In this document: piece after piece, positions 8,012 through 15,450 of the stretch
How positions within the stretch are numbered: position 1 is the stretch's first letter
How the letters are laid out: the number at the start of each line of letters is the position of its first letter
From: Pseudomonadota bacterium
GTDB lineage: Bacteria; Pseudomonadota; Gammaproteobacteria; Steroidobacterales; Steroidobacteraceae
Direction of reading: 5' to 3'
Length of the DNA stretch: 64,000 nt
Assembly (NCBI GenBank): GCA_026398735.1
Contig: JAPLSH010000004.1
Span: forward strand, 124,001-188,000
Notes under the pieces: generated by a model
Database searches by the model: none
Told to the model about the DNA's origin: nothing
What the model saw: the letters and a program-made list of their open reading frames with translations, nothing else
Made by a program: the position numbers and the translations under genes

Positions 8012-8778
8012 CGCTTGGGCTTGCGGAACTTGAAGACGAACTGATCCGTCTTGCCGCGGATGCCGGTCTCACGATTGACCGACTTGCGGTTATCGCTGGC
8101 ATTGGCCAGCAGTGCGCTCTCGGCTTCCAACTTGAAGCCAGCTGCCTCCACCTCGGCCTTCACGAAGTCCGGGTCAATGCGATGCAGCGTCGAGGTGGTG
8201 CTCTTGCCCGTGCCCTTCTCAGCAGCATGGTCGATAACGATGTACACGCCGCCCGGCTTGAGCGAGTTGAACACCATCTTGTTGAAGACGGCCAGATCCG
8301 CGCCCTGGCGGTTCTGCAGGTCGTGATAGTTGAGCGACGTCCACATCACATCCAGCAGCTCTGTGGTGGCGGGCTTGGCCATGTCGAGCGAGACCACGCG
8401 CACGTTGCCATAGCCCTTCTCGGCAGCAATGGCAGTCACGGCAGCAGCCGGATCGTTAGGCGCATTGGCGGCGCGAGCCGGTGCCATGGCATAGACAGTA
8501 CCCTTGTCACCCACAGCCTTGCTGAAGAGGCGGGTGAAATAGCCACCGCCAGGCAGCATGTCGGCGATCTTGTCGCCGGACTTGATGCCGGCAAAGGCCA
8601 TCAACTCAGCGGGCTTGCGATCGGTGTCACGGGTGCGATCGGCCTCGGGACGGGTTGATTCGGCAACCGCAGCGGTGAGGGCCGGCGACACCTTGGGTGA
8701 AGACGCCACATCGAGCGTGGCACAGCCAGCAAGCGCCGCAGCAACCGCAGCGGCAAGAATCATCGGACGAAGCGACAT
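8008..8778 (-). CDS. Lipoprotein-type class I SAM-dependent methyltransferase family protein
   Basis: This 256-residue protein begins with a lipoprotein signal (lipobox ALAGC at about residues 15-19) and then has a Rossmann-type methyltransferase core. GDKIADMLPGGGYFTRLFSKA is the SAM-binding loop, SLDMAK follows in motif II position, and LKPGGVYIVIDHA is the typical post-motif III strand. The family is a predicted methyltransferase group known to carry export signals. Extracytoplasmic location is odd, because SAM is cytoplasmic; the protein may have lost activity or bind another ligand. It follows the FMN dehydrogenase gene on the same strand, with a 56-base gap. Confidence 0.8.
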   Translation of the reverse strand: MSLRPMILAAAVAAALAGCATLDVASSPKVSPALTAAVAESTRPEADRTRDTDRKPAELMAFAGIKSGDKIADMLPGGGYFTRLFSKAVGDKGTVYAMAPARAANAPNDPAAAVTAIAAEKGYGNVRVVSLDMAKPATTELLDVMWTSLNYHDLQNRQGADLAVFNKMVFNSLKPGGVYIVIDHAAEKGTGKSTTSTLHRIDPDFVKAEVEAAGFKLEAESALLANASDNRKSVNRETGIRGKTDQFVFKFRKPKR

Positions 8779-8834
8779 GAAAGTCCCCTTGTTGTAATGG
8801 TCTGCAATAACTGTAGCAGGTCAGGCGCAGCGGA

Positions 8835-10049
8835 TCAGGCGTGCTGCGTATCGATCAATGAAGCCGGGCTGATCTCGGCAATGTTGCGAGCACCACAGCC
8901 GACCATAGCCAGACGCAACTCGTTGTTGACGATGTCCAGCACGCGCTCAACACCCGGTTGGCCGAACGAAGCCAGGCCCCAGATGTAAGGCCGACCGATG
9001 CCCACTGCCCTGGCGCCCAGCGCCAGCGCCTTGTACACATCGGTGCCGCGACGCACGCCGCCATCTATGAGCACCGGTACGCGACCGGCCACACCCTTGA
9101 CCACCTCGGGCAGCGACGCAATGGTGCCCGCGCCACTTTCCAGTGCGCGACCACCGTGATTAGAGACCACGATGCCATCGGCACCCTCTTGCACCGCACG
9201 CTCGGCGTCTTCGCGCGCTTCAATGCCTTTGATCAGCACCTTCATGGTGGTGATGTCCTTGAGGCGCTTGATGAAGTCCCAAGTCAGCGACGGCGACGTC
9301 TGCCCCAAGCCCTTGGTATCGATACCGGCAAACATCGGCTTGGTGGCAAGCCCACCGGTGGGATTGCCAGTAGGACCGACCACATGGCAGCTGCTGCAGG
9401 TGCGCGTATCGTCCCGGCGCAGACGCGAGGCAGTTACGGTGTTGCGACCGGCTGGCAAATCTACAGTCACCGCAATGGCCGGTACACCGGCAGCCTGCGC
9501 GCGCTTGACCAACGCAAGAGTCGCTTCAAAGCGGTTGGTGGTGTACAGCTGCATCCACACCGGCGCACCGCGCATTTCAATGATCGATTCGATAGGCATC
9601 GACATCACCGTAGACACCATCATCAACTGATCGCGCGTGCGCGCGGCCCGCGCCACTGGCAACTCGCCTTCTGGATGAAAGGCGCGTTGACTGCCGATCG
9701 GGCACATCAATACCGGCGACTTGTAACGCGTACCAAATAGCGTCATGCCCAAATCCATCTTGCTGACATCGACAAAGCGTCGCGGCTTCAGGTGCCAACG
9801 AGCGTAGTCGCTGCTGTTGGCACGCAGCGTGGTTTCACCATCGACACCACTGGCCAGATAACCCCAGTGTGCCGGCGGCACCAGCTTGCGGGCCATGGTC
9901 TCGAACTCAAAGACATCCAGCGCCTCAGCCGCGCTAGCCAGCAGGGCCTCGTCAGCCAGTGCCAAAGGAATACCTCCGGCCGCAGCGAGCAACGGGCTGG
10001 ACGCCAAAAACCTCAGCAACGCACGCCGATTCGCCATGATGTCTTGCAT
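8835..10049 (-). CDS. Exported FMN-dependent alpha-hydroxy-acid dehydrogenase with a CxxCH haem-c motif
   Basis: This 404-residue protein is of the lactate/glycolate oxidase family, whose members oxidise L-2-hydroxy acids using FMN. Family marks are WGYLASGVDGETTLRAN, PVLMCPIGSQRAFHPEGE, WMQLYTTNR, VLIKGIEAREDAERA and the active-site SNHGGRALE with His298. Two features are unusual. The N terminus (NRRALLRFLASSPLLAAAGG) looks like a Tat export signal, and residues 218-222 in the loop after RRDDTRT read CSSCH, a canonical haem-c attachment motif. It may therefore pass electrons to periplasmic cytochromes instead of to oxygen. The start could be the ATG at 10049 or the one at 10037. It lies 24 bases downstream of the amidohydrolase. 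Confidence 0.85.
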   Translation of the reverse strand: MQDIMANRRALLRFLASSPLLAAAGGIPLALADEALLASAAEALDVFEFETMARKLVPPAHWGYLASGVDGETTLRANSSDYARWHLKPRRFVDVSKMDLGMTLFGTRYKSPVLMCPIGSQRAFHPEGELPVARAARTRDQLMMVSTVMSMPIESIIEMRGAPVWMQLYTTNRFEATLALVKRAQAAGVPAIAVTVDLPAGRNTVTASRLRRDDTRTCSSCHVVGPTGNPTGGLATKPMFAGIDTKGLGQTSPSLTWDFIKRLKDITTMKVLIKGIEAREDAERAVQEGADGIVVSNHGGRALESGAGTIASLPEVVKGVAGRVPVLIDGGVRRGTDVYKALALGARAVGIGRPYIWGLASFGQPGVERVLDIVNNELRLAMVGCGARNIAEISPASLIDTQHA

Positions 10050-10073
10050 GTCCCCCGCCCCTGCTGTCGACGC

Positions 10074-11903
10074 TTATTGCGCCTTATAAATAGATTTTCC
10101 AGCCTTCAGTGTCTCAAGCACCTTGATGTCCTTGATGGTCATCGGCTCCACTTTGAGCGGATTTGCTTCAAGTATCACCAGGTCAGCCAGCTTGCCGGCC
10201 TCGAGTGTGCCCTTGGTCTTCTCTTCAAAATATTGATAGGCCGCATAGTCTGTCATCGCTTTGAGCGCGATGTACGGCGACACACGTTCATCCGGGCCGA
10301 TGATCTGGCCACTGCGGCTCTGGCGATTCACTGCCGTCCAAGCCAAGTACATCATGTCAGGCGGGACGATCGGCGAGTCGTTGTGATTGGTGAACTTGAA
10401 GCCCGGCAATGAGCTGGCGTAGTTCATCGGGCTGATGCCATAAGCGCGCTGCTTGCCAAAGCTCTGCGCATGCCAGTCACCCCAGAAAAAAGTGTGTGCC
10501 GTAAAGAAGCTGGGGACAACGCCCAGCTTGTTCATCGCGTCGAGCTGGTCGTGGCGCGCCAATTGCGAGTGGATAGCAACAGGACGCAGATCCTTCTCCG
10601 GGTATTTGGCGCGCGCCTTGCCCACTGCTTCAAGCAGCTGATCCACTGCTGCATCACCGTTGGTGTGAGTGATCACCTGCACATTGTTTTTGTAGGCTAC
10701 TTCAACCCACTCATCCAGCTCTGCTTGCTGCAACGTGGGATAGGCACGGTAGTCTTTTTTCTGGCCAGGCGGCGGTACGTCATAGGGATGCGTGATGTAA
10801 GCGGTCTTACCCTGGGGTGAGCCGTCAGCCACGATCTTGATGCCGCCGATCTTGAAGTGCTCGCCATACACGCCGATCTTGAGTCGCTGCTTGACCGGCT
10901 CGTCCAGTGTGACCGGTGTGCGCACTAGCTTGGCACTTTCAAATTGCCGACCCGCGTTGCTCAGTTCGGCGCCAGGCACATGAATGTCGGCGTTGTCTGC
11001 CCTTGCATCAGCCTCTGCAGGTGTGCCGAGTGTTTTCCACATGGCATACGAGACAACATCAAAAATGAGTTTGTTCTGACTGTCTGCCGTTTGCATCATG
11101 GCGATGTTGGCAGGATTGCTGACACCATCCTGCACAGTGGTCAAACCAAAACCGGCGTACCACTTTTGAATCTCGACGAGCTTTTCAATTTGCTCGCTCT
11201 GCGAGGGCTGGGGAAACACCGCAAAGAACGGATAGCCGGCCTGCTCTTCCAATACACCGTTGGGCTCACCGGTCTTGCGATCACGCTGGATGTGTCCGCC
11301 CGGCGGGTCCTTGCTGTCTTTGGTGATCTTGACCAGTGCTAGCGCTGGCGTGTTGGCCACCACCAAATGACCGGATGCGTGGATGATCAGAATGGGAATC
11401 GTGCTGCTGACCTGATCCAGATCAGCGCGCGTCGGATGGCGCTGCTCTGCCAGCAGGCTGTCGTCATAGCCGTTAACCAAGACGAGCTTGTCGGGTGTGG
11501 CCTTGCTGTCCACCAGATACTTGGCGACCTTGGCTTTGATGTCCTCGATGCTGCGGGTATCGCCGACCGGAGGCGGACTCAAATCGGGCTTGCCCCACCA
11601 CATCGTGTAGTCGGCGATATGGCCATGCGCATCAATAAAGCCCGGTAACAGCGTGCGGCCGTTAAGGTTCACCTGCGTAGTGGTTTTGCCAGTGAGCTTG
11701 CTGGCATCAGCCAGAGAACCGGCCAGCACAATGTGGCCGTCTTTGACCGCCAGGGCCTCCACGTACTGCGGCTGATCGCCCACCATGGTGAGGATGTCGC
11801 CGCCGCTATAGACCACATCGGCGGCTTGCTTGGCAGACGGGCCGCTGCAGGCGGCGAGCAAAAGAGCCGTCGTTGCCGTTACAGCTGATAGCCAGCTTTT
11901 CAT
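10074..11903 (-). CDS. Amidohydrolase family lipoprotein (YtcJ/DUF3369-like, amidohydrolase-3)
   Basis: From the ATG at 11903 the product has 609 residues and starts with a lipoprotein signal with lipobox LLAAC. It continues with the YtcJ-like amidohydrolase pattern: DVVYSGGDILTM, the LNGRTLLPGFIDAHGHI metal-binding strand, VQDGVSNPANI, a late ITHTNGDAAVDQLLEA segment, VAIHSQLARHDQL, and the C-terminal AGKLADLVILEANPL. These metal-dependent hydrolases act on C-N bonds; the substrate is not predictable. The lipid anchor implies a periplasmic or outer-membrane site. It sits 22 bases after the DUF1330 gene and precedes the FMN dehydrogenase on the same strand, suggesting one operon. Confidence 0.87.
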   Translation of the reverse strand: MKSWLSAVTATTALLLAACSGPSAKQAADVVYSGGDILTMVGDQPQYVEALAVKDGHIVLAGSLADASKLTGKTTTQVNLNGRTLLPGFIDAHGHIADYTMWWGKPDLSPPPVGDTRSIEDIKAKVAKYLVDSKATPDKLVLVNGYDDSLLAEQRHPTRADLDQVSSTIPILIIHASGHLVVANTPALALVKITKDSKDPPGGHIQRDRKTGEPNGVLEEQAGYPFFAVFPQPSQSEQIEKLVEIQKWYAGFGLTTVQDGVSNPANIAMMQTADSQNKLIFDVVSYAMWKTLGTPAEADARADNADIHVPGAELSNAGRQFESAKLVRTPVTLDEPVKQRLKIGVYGEHFKIGGIKIVADGSPQGKTAYITHPYDVPPPGQKKDYRAYPTLQQAELDEWVEVAYKNNVQVITHTNGDAAVDQLLEAVGKARAKYPEKDLRPVAIHSQLARHDQLDAMNKLGVVPSFFTAHTFFWGDWHAQSFGKQRAYGISPMNYASSLPGFKFTNHNDSPIVPPDMMYLAWTAVNRQSRSGQIIGPDERVSPYIALKAMTDYAAYQYFEEKTKGTLEAGKLADLVILEANPLKVEPMTIKDIKVLETLKAGKSIYKAQ

Positions 11904-11925
11904 CGTGCGCTCTCCAAGGGTTAAG

Positions 11926-12231
11926 TCAGCCGGGTTGCTGACCTTCATAACCCTCAATGATAACTAGATCCATAATGGATGCACCTCGGCGAAACTGCGC
12001 CGCCGCACGGTATTCGGGCGAATTCCAGCAGTCCAACGCGGCCTGATAGCTGGGAAACTCAAGCACCACATTGCGCGCCCGGCTGCCGCCATCCGGGTTT
12101 TCGAAGGGCCCGCCGCGCACCAAAAACCGCGCTCCGTACTTGGCAAAGGCCACACCATTGGCTGCGGCATAGTTTTTATAGGCCGCTTCATCGTGCACGT
12201 CGACCCGTGCGATCCAGTAACCCTTCGACAT
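11926..12231 (-). CDS. DUF1330 domain-containing protein
   Basis: This 101-residue protein fits DUF1330, a small ferredoxin-like (dimeric alpha-beta barrel) family. It has GYWIARVDVHDEAAYKNYAAAN, FLVRGG, NVVLEFPSYQAALDCWNSPEYRAAAQFRR and a final DLVIIEGY. Function is not established for the family. The ATG at 12231 is preferred over the GTG at 12237 because GAGGA is then six bases upstream. It lies 9 bases after the aldolase stop and 22 bases before the amidohydrolase, inside a tightly packed catabolic gene set. Confidence 0.85.
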   Translation of the reverse strand: MSKGYWIARVDVHDEAAYKNYAAANGVAFAKYGARFLVRGGPFENPDGGSRARNVVLEFPSYQAALDCWNSPEYRAAAQFRRGASIMDLVIIEGYEGQQPG

Positions 12232-12240
12232 AGACACTCC

Positions 12241-13002
12241 TCAGCGAGCCTGCTGCTTCCACAGTTCCCAAGGTCGCGACACCGCGCCCTGTTGGGTGAC
12301 ATCGGCCATCTGGCCCTCTTCCCGCGACAGGTAGGTGACCGGACCGCCCATGGCCAGCGCCTGCGCCTGCATGCGCGCATTCACCTCGGTATAGATCGCG
12401 CGGTACACCGCGATCTGCAGACTGGGCCCCACCACCACATCGCCATGGCCGCGCATCAGCGCCACCGGCTTGTCGCCCAGTGTGCGCACCAGTGACCGGG
12501 CGCGATCGACATCGTTGACCAGCATGTTGGTCATGCCGTACTGCTTGCGGATATCAAACACCGGTACGCCAGCGGTCAAAAATCCTGCCACATGCGACAG
12601 CGCTTGCAGCGCGGTGCGCCCGGTACCAAACGGAATCACCGCAGGCGAATGTGAATGCACCACCGCCTGCACATCCGGACGCGCGCGATAAATCTCGCAA
12701 TGGATGAAGCGCTCGAGAAAGCCACTGCGGCCGCGATCATCAATCGCATTGCAGTCCAGATCGTATTCGAGGATATCGGCAGCGGTAGTCAATGCTGGCG
12801 CCATAGAGCGCGACAGCAGTAGGTGCTGCGGGTTGCGCGGGTCACGCATGCTGACGTGACCAAAACCATCGAGCACACCCTGATTGACCAGGATGTGATT
12901 GGCTGCCACCAGATCCTCTACCAGCGCGGCATCCACTGCAGCTGCAGCGTTGTTACTGCCCGCGCACACCAGCAGCGCGATCATCCAATGCAAATGTTTC
13001 AT
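12241..13002 (-). CDS. Secreted class II aldolase/adducin family protein
   Basis: The 253-residue product begins with a plausible Sec signal (MKHLHWMIALLVCAGSNNAAAA), which is unusual because class II aldolases are normally cytoplasmic. The core matches the zinc aldolase/adducin fold: GFGHVSMRDP, ERFIHCEIYRARPDVQAVVHSHSP with the HxH metal ligands, and MRGHGDVVVG with the third histidine. Related enzymes cleave sugar phosphates or decarboxylate hydroxy acids; here the substrate is unknown. The start overlaps the VOC gene stop by 4 bases, so the two are translationally coupled. Confidence 0.82.
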   Translation of the reverse strand: MKHLHWMIALLVCAGSNNAAAAVDAALVEDLVAANHILVNQGVLDGFGHVSMRDPRNPQHLLLSRSMAPALTTAADILEYDLDCNAIDDRGRSGFLERFIHCEIYRARPDVQAVVHSHSPAVIPFGTGRTALQALSHVAGFLTAGVPVFDIRKQYGMTNMLVNDVDRARSLVRTLGDKPVALMRGHGDVVVGPSLQIAVYRAIYTEVNARMQAQALAMGGPVTYLSREEGQMADVTQQGAVSRPWELWKQQAR

Positions 13003-13391
13003 GATGCGGCCATCGGCTCGCGCAACTGAAACACATTGCCCTCGCAATCATAGGCATCGCGGGCGCGAAACCCCGGCCCATTCCAGCTGTAGCCGTGCAC
13101 ATCACCGCCTGCACTGCGAGCCTCCAGCGTGGCAGCATCGATGCTGGGAACAGTAAAAAACAGTTTCAGCGCAGTCTGCGTACGCAGTTGCGGCGGCGAT
13201 TCGATCACCAGCTCTGCGGCCACTTCGGGCGGTATGCAGTGGATCACCAGCTGCATGTCATCGGAGCTTATGATCGCGTGCCGCGCGTCCTGATGTTGGC
13301 AGGTCATGCCCAACACCTGACAATAGAAGTGCACCACGCGCACCACGTCTTTGGCATAGACCACACCACCGGCGTTTGCAGGTCCTCGCAT
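12999..13391 (-). CDS. VOC/glyoxalase superfamily protein
   Basis: This 130-residue protein has a single vicinal-oxygen-chelate module pair: AGGVVYAKDVVRVVHFYCQVLGM at the start (strand, then the helix with FYCQVLGM), LKLFFTVPSID at the second module, and the closing DAYDCEGNVFQLREP where the glutamate/glutamine of the metal site normally sits. Glyoxalase, dioxygenase and antibiotic-binding proteins share the fold, so no reaction is assigned. A GTG at 13394 is the alternative start, but the ATG at 13391 is preferred. The stop overlaps the secreted aldolase start. Confidence 0.82.
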   Translation of the reverse strand: MRGPANAGGVVYAKDVVRVVHFYCQVLGMTCQHQDARHAIISSDDMQLVIHCIPPEVAAELVIESPPQLRTQTALKLFFTVPSIDAATLEARSAGGDVHGYSWNGPGFRARDAYDCEGNVFQLREPMAAS

Positions 13392-13410
13392 CACTCCCCC
13401 TGATTAAGTG

Positions 13411-14670
13411 TCAGCGTAGATGAACAGCCAGCGCCTCTGCGGCGCACAGCGCACCGTTGTGTCCAGCCAGCTGTGCAGCCACTACATTGGCGGCCCGTGC
13501 AGCCTCGGCGTCATGCAGTAACTCGTCAAGCAGTTGCACCAACCGGGCGCTACGCACCTGTGCAAACGGCAACACGCGACCGACACCCAGACGTGCGGCG
13601 CGCTGCGCGTTATCGGGTTGGTCAAAGGCCACGGGCGTCAGCAATTGGGGACGGCCAGCGCGAAGCGCCTGCGACAACGTGCCGATGCCAGCCTGATGCA
13701 CCACCACTGCAGCACGCGCGAACACCAACGAATACGGCAGATAGTCCACCGCCATGACGTCCGGCGGTAAGGCCGGCAGCCGCCCCGGTCCGGTCAGTAA
13801 CAGGGCACGACGGCCCAACTGCTGCGTCGCACTCAGCGCCTCTTGCCAGTAGCGATCTGCAAACCACACCGCAGAGGAGCCCAGCGCAAATACCAGCGGC
13901 GGATCACCAGCATCCAAAAAGCGCTGCACGGTATCTGGCAGCTGCGCATCAGCCACCGCGCCGTCATACAGCGGGGTGCCGCAGACGGTGGTCAGCGCAG
14001 GCCAGTCCGGTTGCGGGCTGGCCAGTACTGCATCAAACAACGCCAGGTTGCCCTGCGGTGAGAACTGCCCGCCAAGCAACATCGGCTCGTCGCTGTGCGG
14101 CAGGCCAAGCTCACGGCGATAGCGGCGCAGCGGTCGCTCCCACTGCTGCAACGCAAACCGTAACAGGCTGTGCACAACCTGCTGCGCAGCAGGCCCTAGG
14201 GTTTGCGCATGCTGCAGTAGATTGGCTCCAGCAAGGCGCGGCGGGTCATAGCGCGACAAAAAGCTCGCTGGTGCCAAAACCGTAGAGAGCCAAGGCTTGT
14301 GCTGTTGCTGGGCCACCATCGGCACGGCAAAGCTCAACGGGTGCGAGACCAGCAAATCACACTGTTGCGCTGCCAGCGCAAGGTCTGCGTGCGCCTGCGG
14401 CAACCAAGGCAGTACCACTTCGGTCAGCAGACGCCGCGGCCCCTGCAACGGATCAAATAACCGACGCGCGAGGCGCGCTCTATCACCCATCTGGTCAAAC
14501 GCCGGTCTGATGGGTGCGTGCTCCAGCCCGGCTTGAGCAACCTGCGACGCGTAATCGGGACTGGTCGCGATGACCGCGTGATGCCCAAGCTGCTGCAGCG
14601 CTTGACCAACAGCCAGCATGGGGTGCAGATCGCCCAGCGATCCGACCGCCGCTAGCAACACGCGCTTCAA
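13411..14670 (-). CDS. GT1-family glycosyltransferase (macrolide/UGT-like)
   Basis: This 419-residue protein has the GT-B layout of MGT-type glycosyltransferases. The N-terminal Rossmann half starts MKRVLLAAVGSLGDLHPMLAVGQALQ-like and holds GHHAVIATSP. The C-terminal nucleotide-sugar half contains VVVHQAGIGTLSQALRAGRP followed by FDQPDNAQRAARLGVGR, the UGT/MGT signature, though HQAG replaces the more usual HHGG. Such enzymes glycosylate lipids, flavonoids or antibiotics with UDP- or TDP-sugars; the acceptor here is unknown. It overlaps the following GNAT gene's stop by 4 bases and lies 19 bases before the VOC gene. Confidence 0.85.
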   Translation of the reverse strand: MKRVLLAAVGSLGDLHPMLAVGQALQQLGHHAVIATSPDYASQVAQAGLEHAPIRPAFDQMGDRARLARRLFDPLQGPRRLLTEVVLPWLPQAHADLALAAQQCDLLVSHPLSFAVPMVAQQQHKPWLSTVLAPASFLSRYDPPRLAGANLLQHAQTLGPAAQQVVHSLLRFALQQWERPLRRYRRELGLPHSDEPMLLGGQFSPQGNLALFDAVLASPQPDWPALTTVCGTPLYDGAVADAQLPDTVQRFLDAGDPPLVFALGSSAVWFADRYWQEALSATQQLGRRALLLTGPGRLPALPPDVMAVDYLPYSLVFARAAVVVHQAGIGTLSQALRAGRPQLLTPVAFDQPDNAQRAARLGVGRVLPFAQVRSARLVQLLDELLHDAEAARAANVVAAQLAGHNGALCAAEALAVHLR

Positions 14671-15224
14671 GGCAGTTGCGGTGGCTGCATCGAATACACA
14701 ACCATGTCACGCGGTATGCCTGCGGCATTGGGCACGACAATGGCATGTGATAACTGCGCGCCGATTTTTTCCATGGCGCGGCGCGAACGCAGATTGTTGG
14801 TGCCGACGTGAAACCACACGCGCTTCGCATAGCCATACGCATGCTGCAACATGAGCCTCTTGAGCTCGCGATTGGCGGCGCCACCCCAGTGGCTGCGAGC
14901 CAGATAGGTATAGCCGATGACTACCTCGGCTTTGTCCGGGTTCCATTCGTAGAAGCTCGACGACCCAATCACCTGACCGGTCGTGTTCTCAACCACTGCC
15001 AGCGACCCGCCGAGCTTCAGACAGACAGCAAACAACTGCTCAAACACAGCGCGCTGCCACCGATCGGTCTCGGGGTGTAATGCCCACAGCAGCGGATCGC
15101 TGGCCACTGCATAGAGAGACTCAAGATCAGCGGGATGCAACGGCCGCAACGTCAGCTGCGGACCTGCCAAGGTCGGCTGTAAGGGAAAGGCTGAGTCGAC
15201 AGCCAAAGCGGTGGGATGGGTCAC
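14667..15224 (-). CDS. GNAT N-acetyltransferase, RimJ/RimL type
   Basis: This 185-residue protein belongs to the RimJ/RimL-like GNAT branch. Marks are LTLRPLHPADLESLYAVASDP, GQVIGSSSFYEWNPDKAEVVIGYTYLARSHWGGAANRE-like central strand, and NLRSRRAMEKIGAQ near the end, which is the classic late GNAT motif. Substrate is not predictable (protein N termini or small amines). It is the second coding region of a likely minus-strand operon beginning with the 30-residue membrane peptide 10 bases upstream, and it overlaps the GT1 start by 4 bases. Confidence 0.84.
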   Translation of the reverse strand: MTHPTALAVDSAFPLQPTLAGPQLTLRPLHPADLESLYAVASDPLLWALHPETDRWQRAVFEQLFAVCLKLGGSLAVVENTTGQVIGSSSFYEWNPDKAEVVIGYTYLARSHWGGAANRELKRLMLQHAYGYAKRVWFHVGTNNLRSRRAMEKIGAQLSHAIVVPNAAGIPRDMVVYSMQPPQLP

Positions 15225-15234
15225 GACGCCAAGA

Positions 15235-15327
15235 TTAACGCACTGCGCGGCGCCGGCGCTCGCGCCATATCAACCAGCCGCCTACCAGCAGCACTTTCAC
15301 AATAATGAAACCCCACAGCCACCACAT
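15235..15327 (-). CDS. Candidate 30-residue single-pass membrane peptide
   Basis: An ATG at 15327 opens a 30-codon frame with a clear membrane helix (WLWGFIIVKVLLVGGWLIW) followed by a basic tail (RERRRRAVR), then TAA. A GGTGA sequence lies a few bases upstream of the ATG as a possible Shine-Dalgarno. It ends 10 bases ahead of the acetyltransferase gene on the same strand. The composition, with one helix and a positive-inside tail, is hard to get by chance, but no family is recognised and expression is unproven. Confidence 0.45.
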   Translation of the reverse strand: MWWLWGFIIVKVLLVGGWLIWRERRRRAVR

Positions 15328-15450
15328 GAGTCACCAGCCGGTCAGCGCGGCGCTGCAGGCCCGTCTGGCCCTGTCGCAAGACTAGCAACTGCCGCTACCA
15401 TCGGGCGACCAATCTCGTGCATGGCACAGGAAAACGGGCAGAGTATCCAA

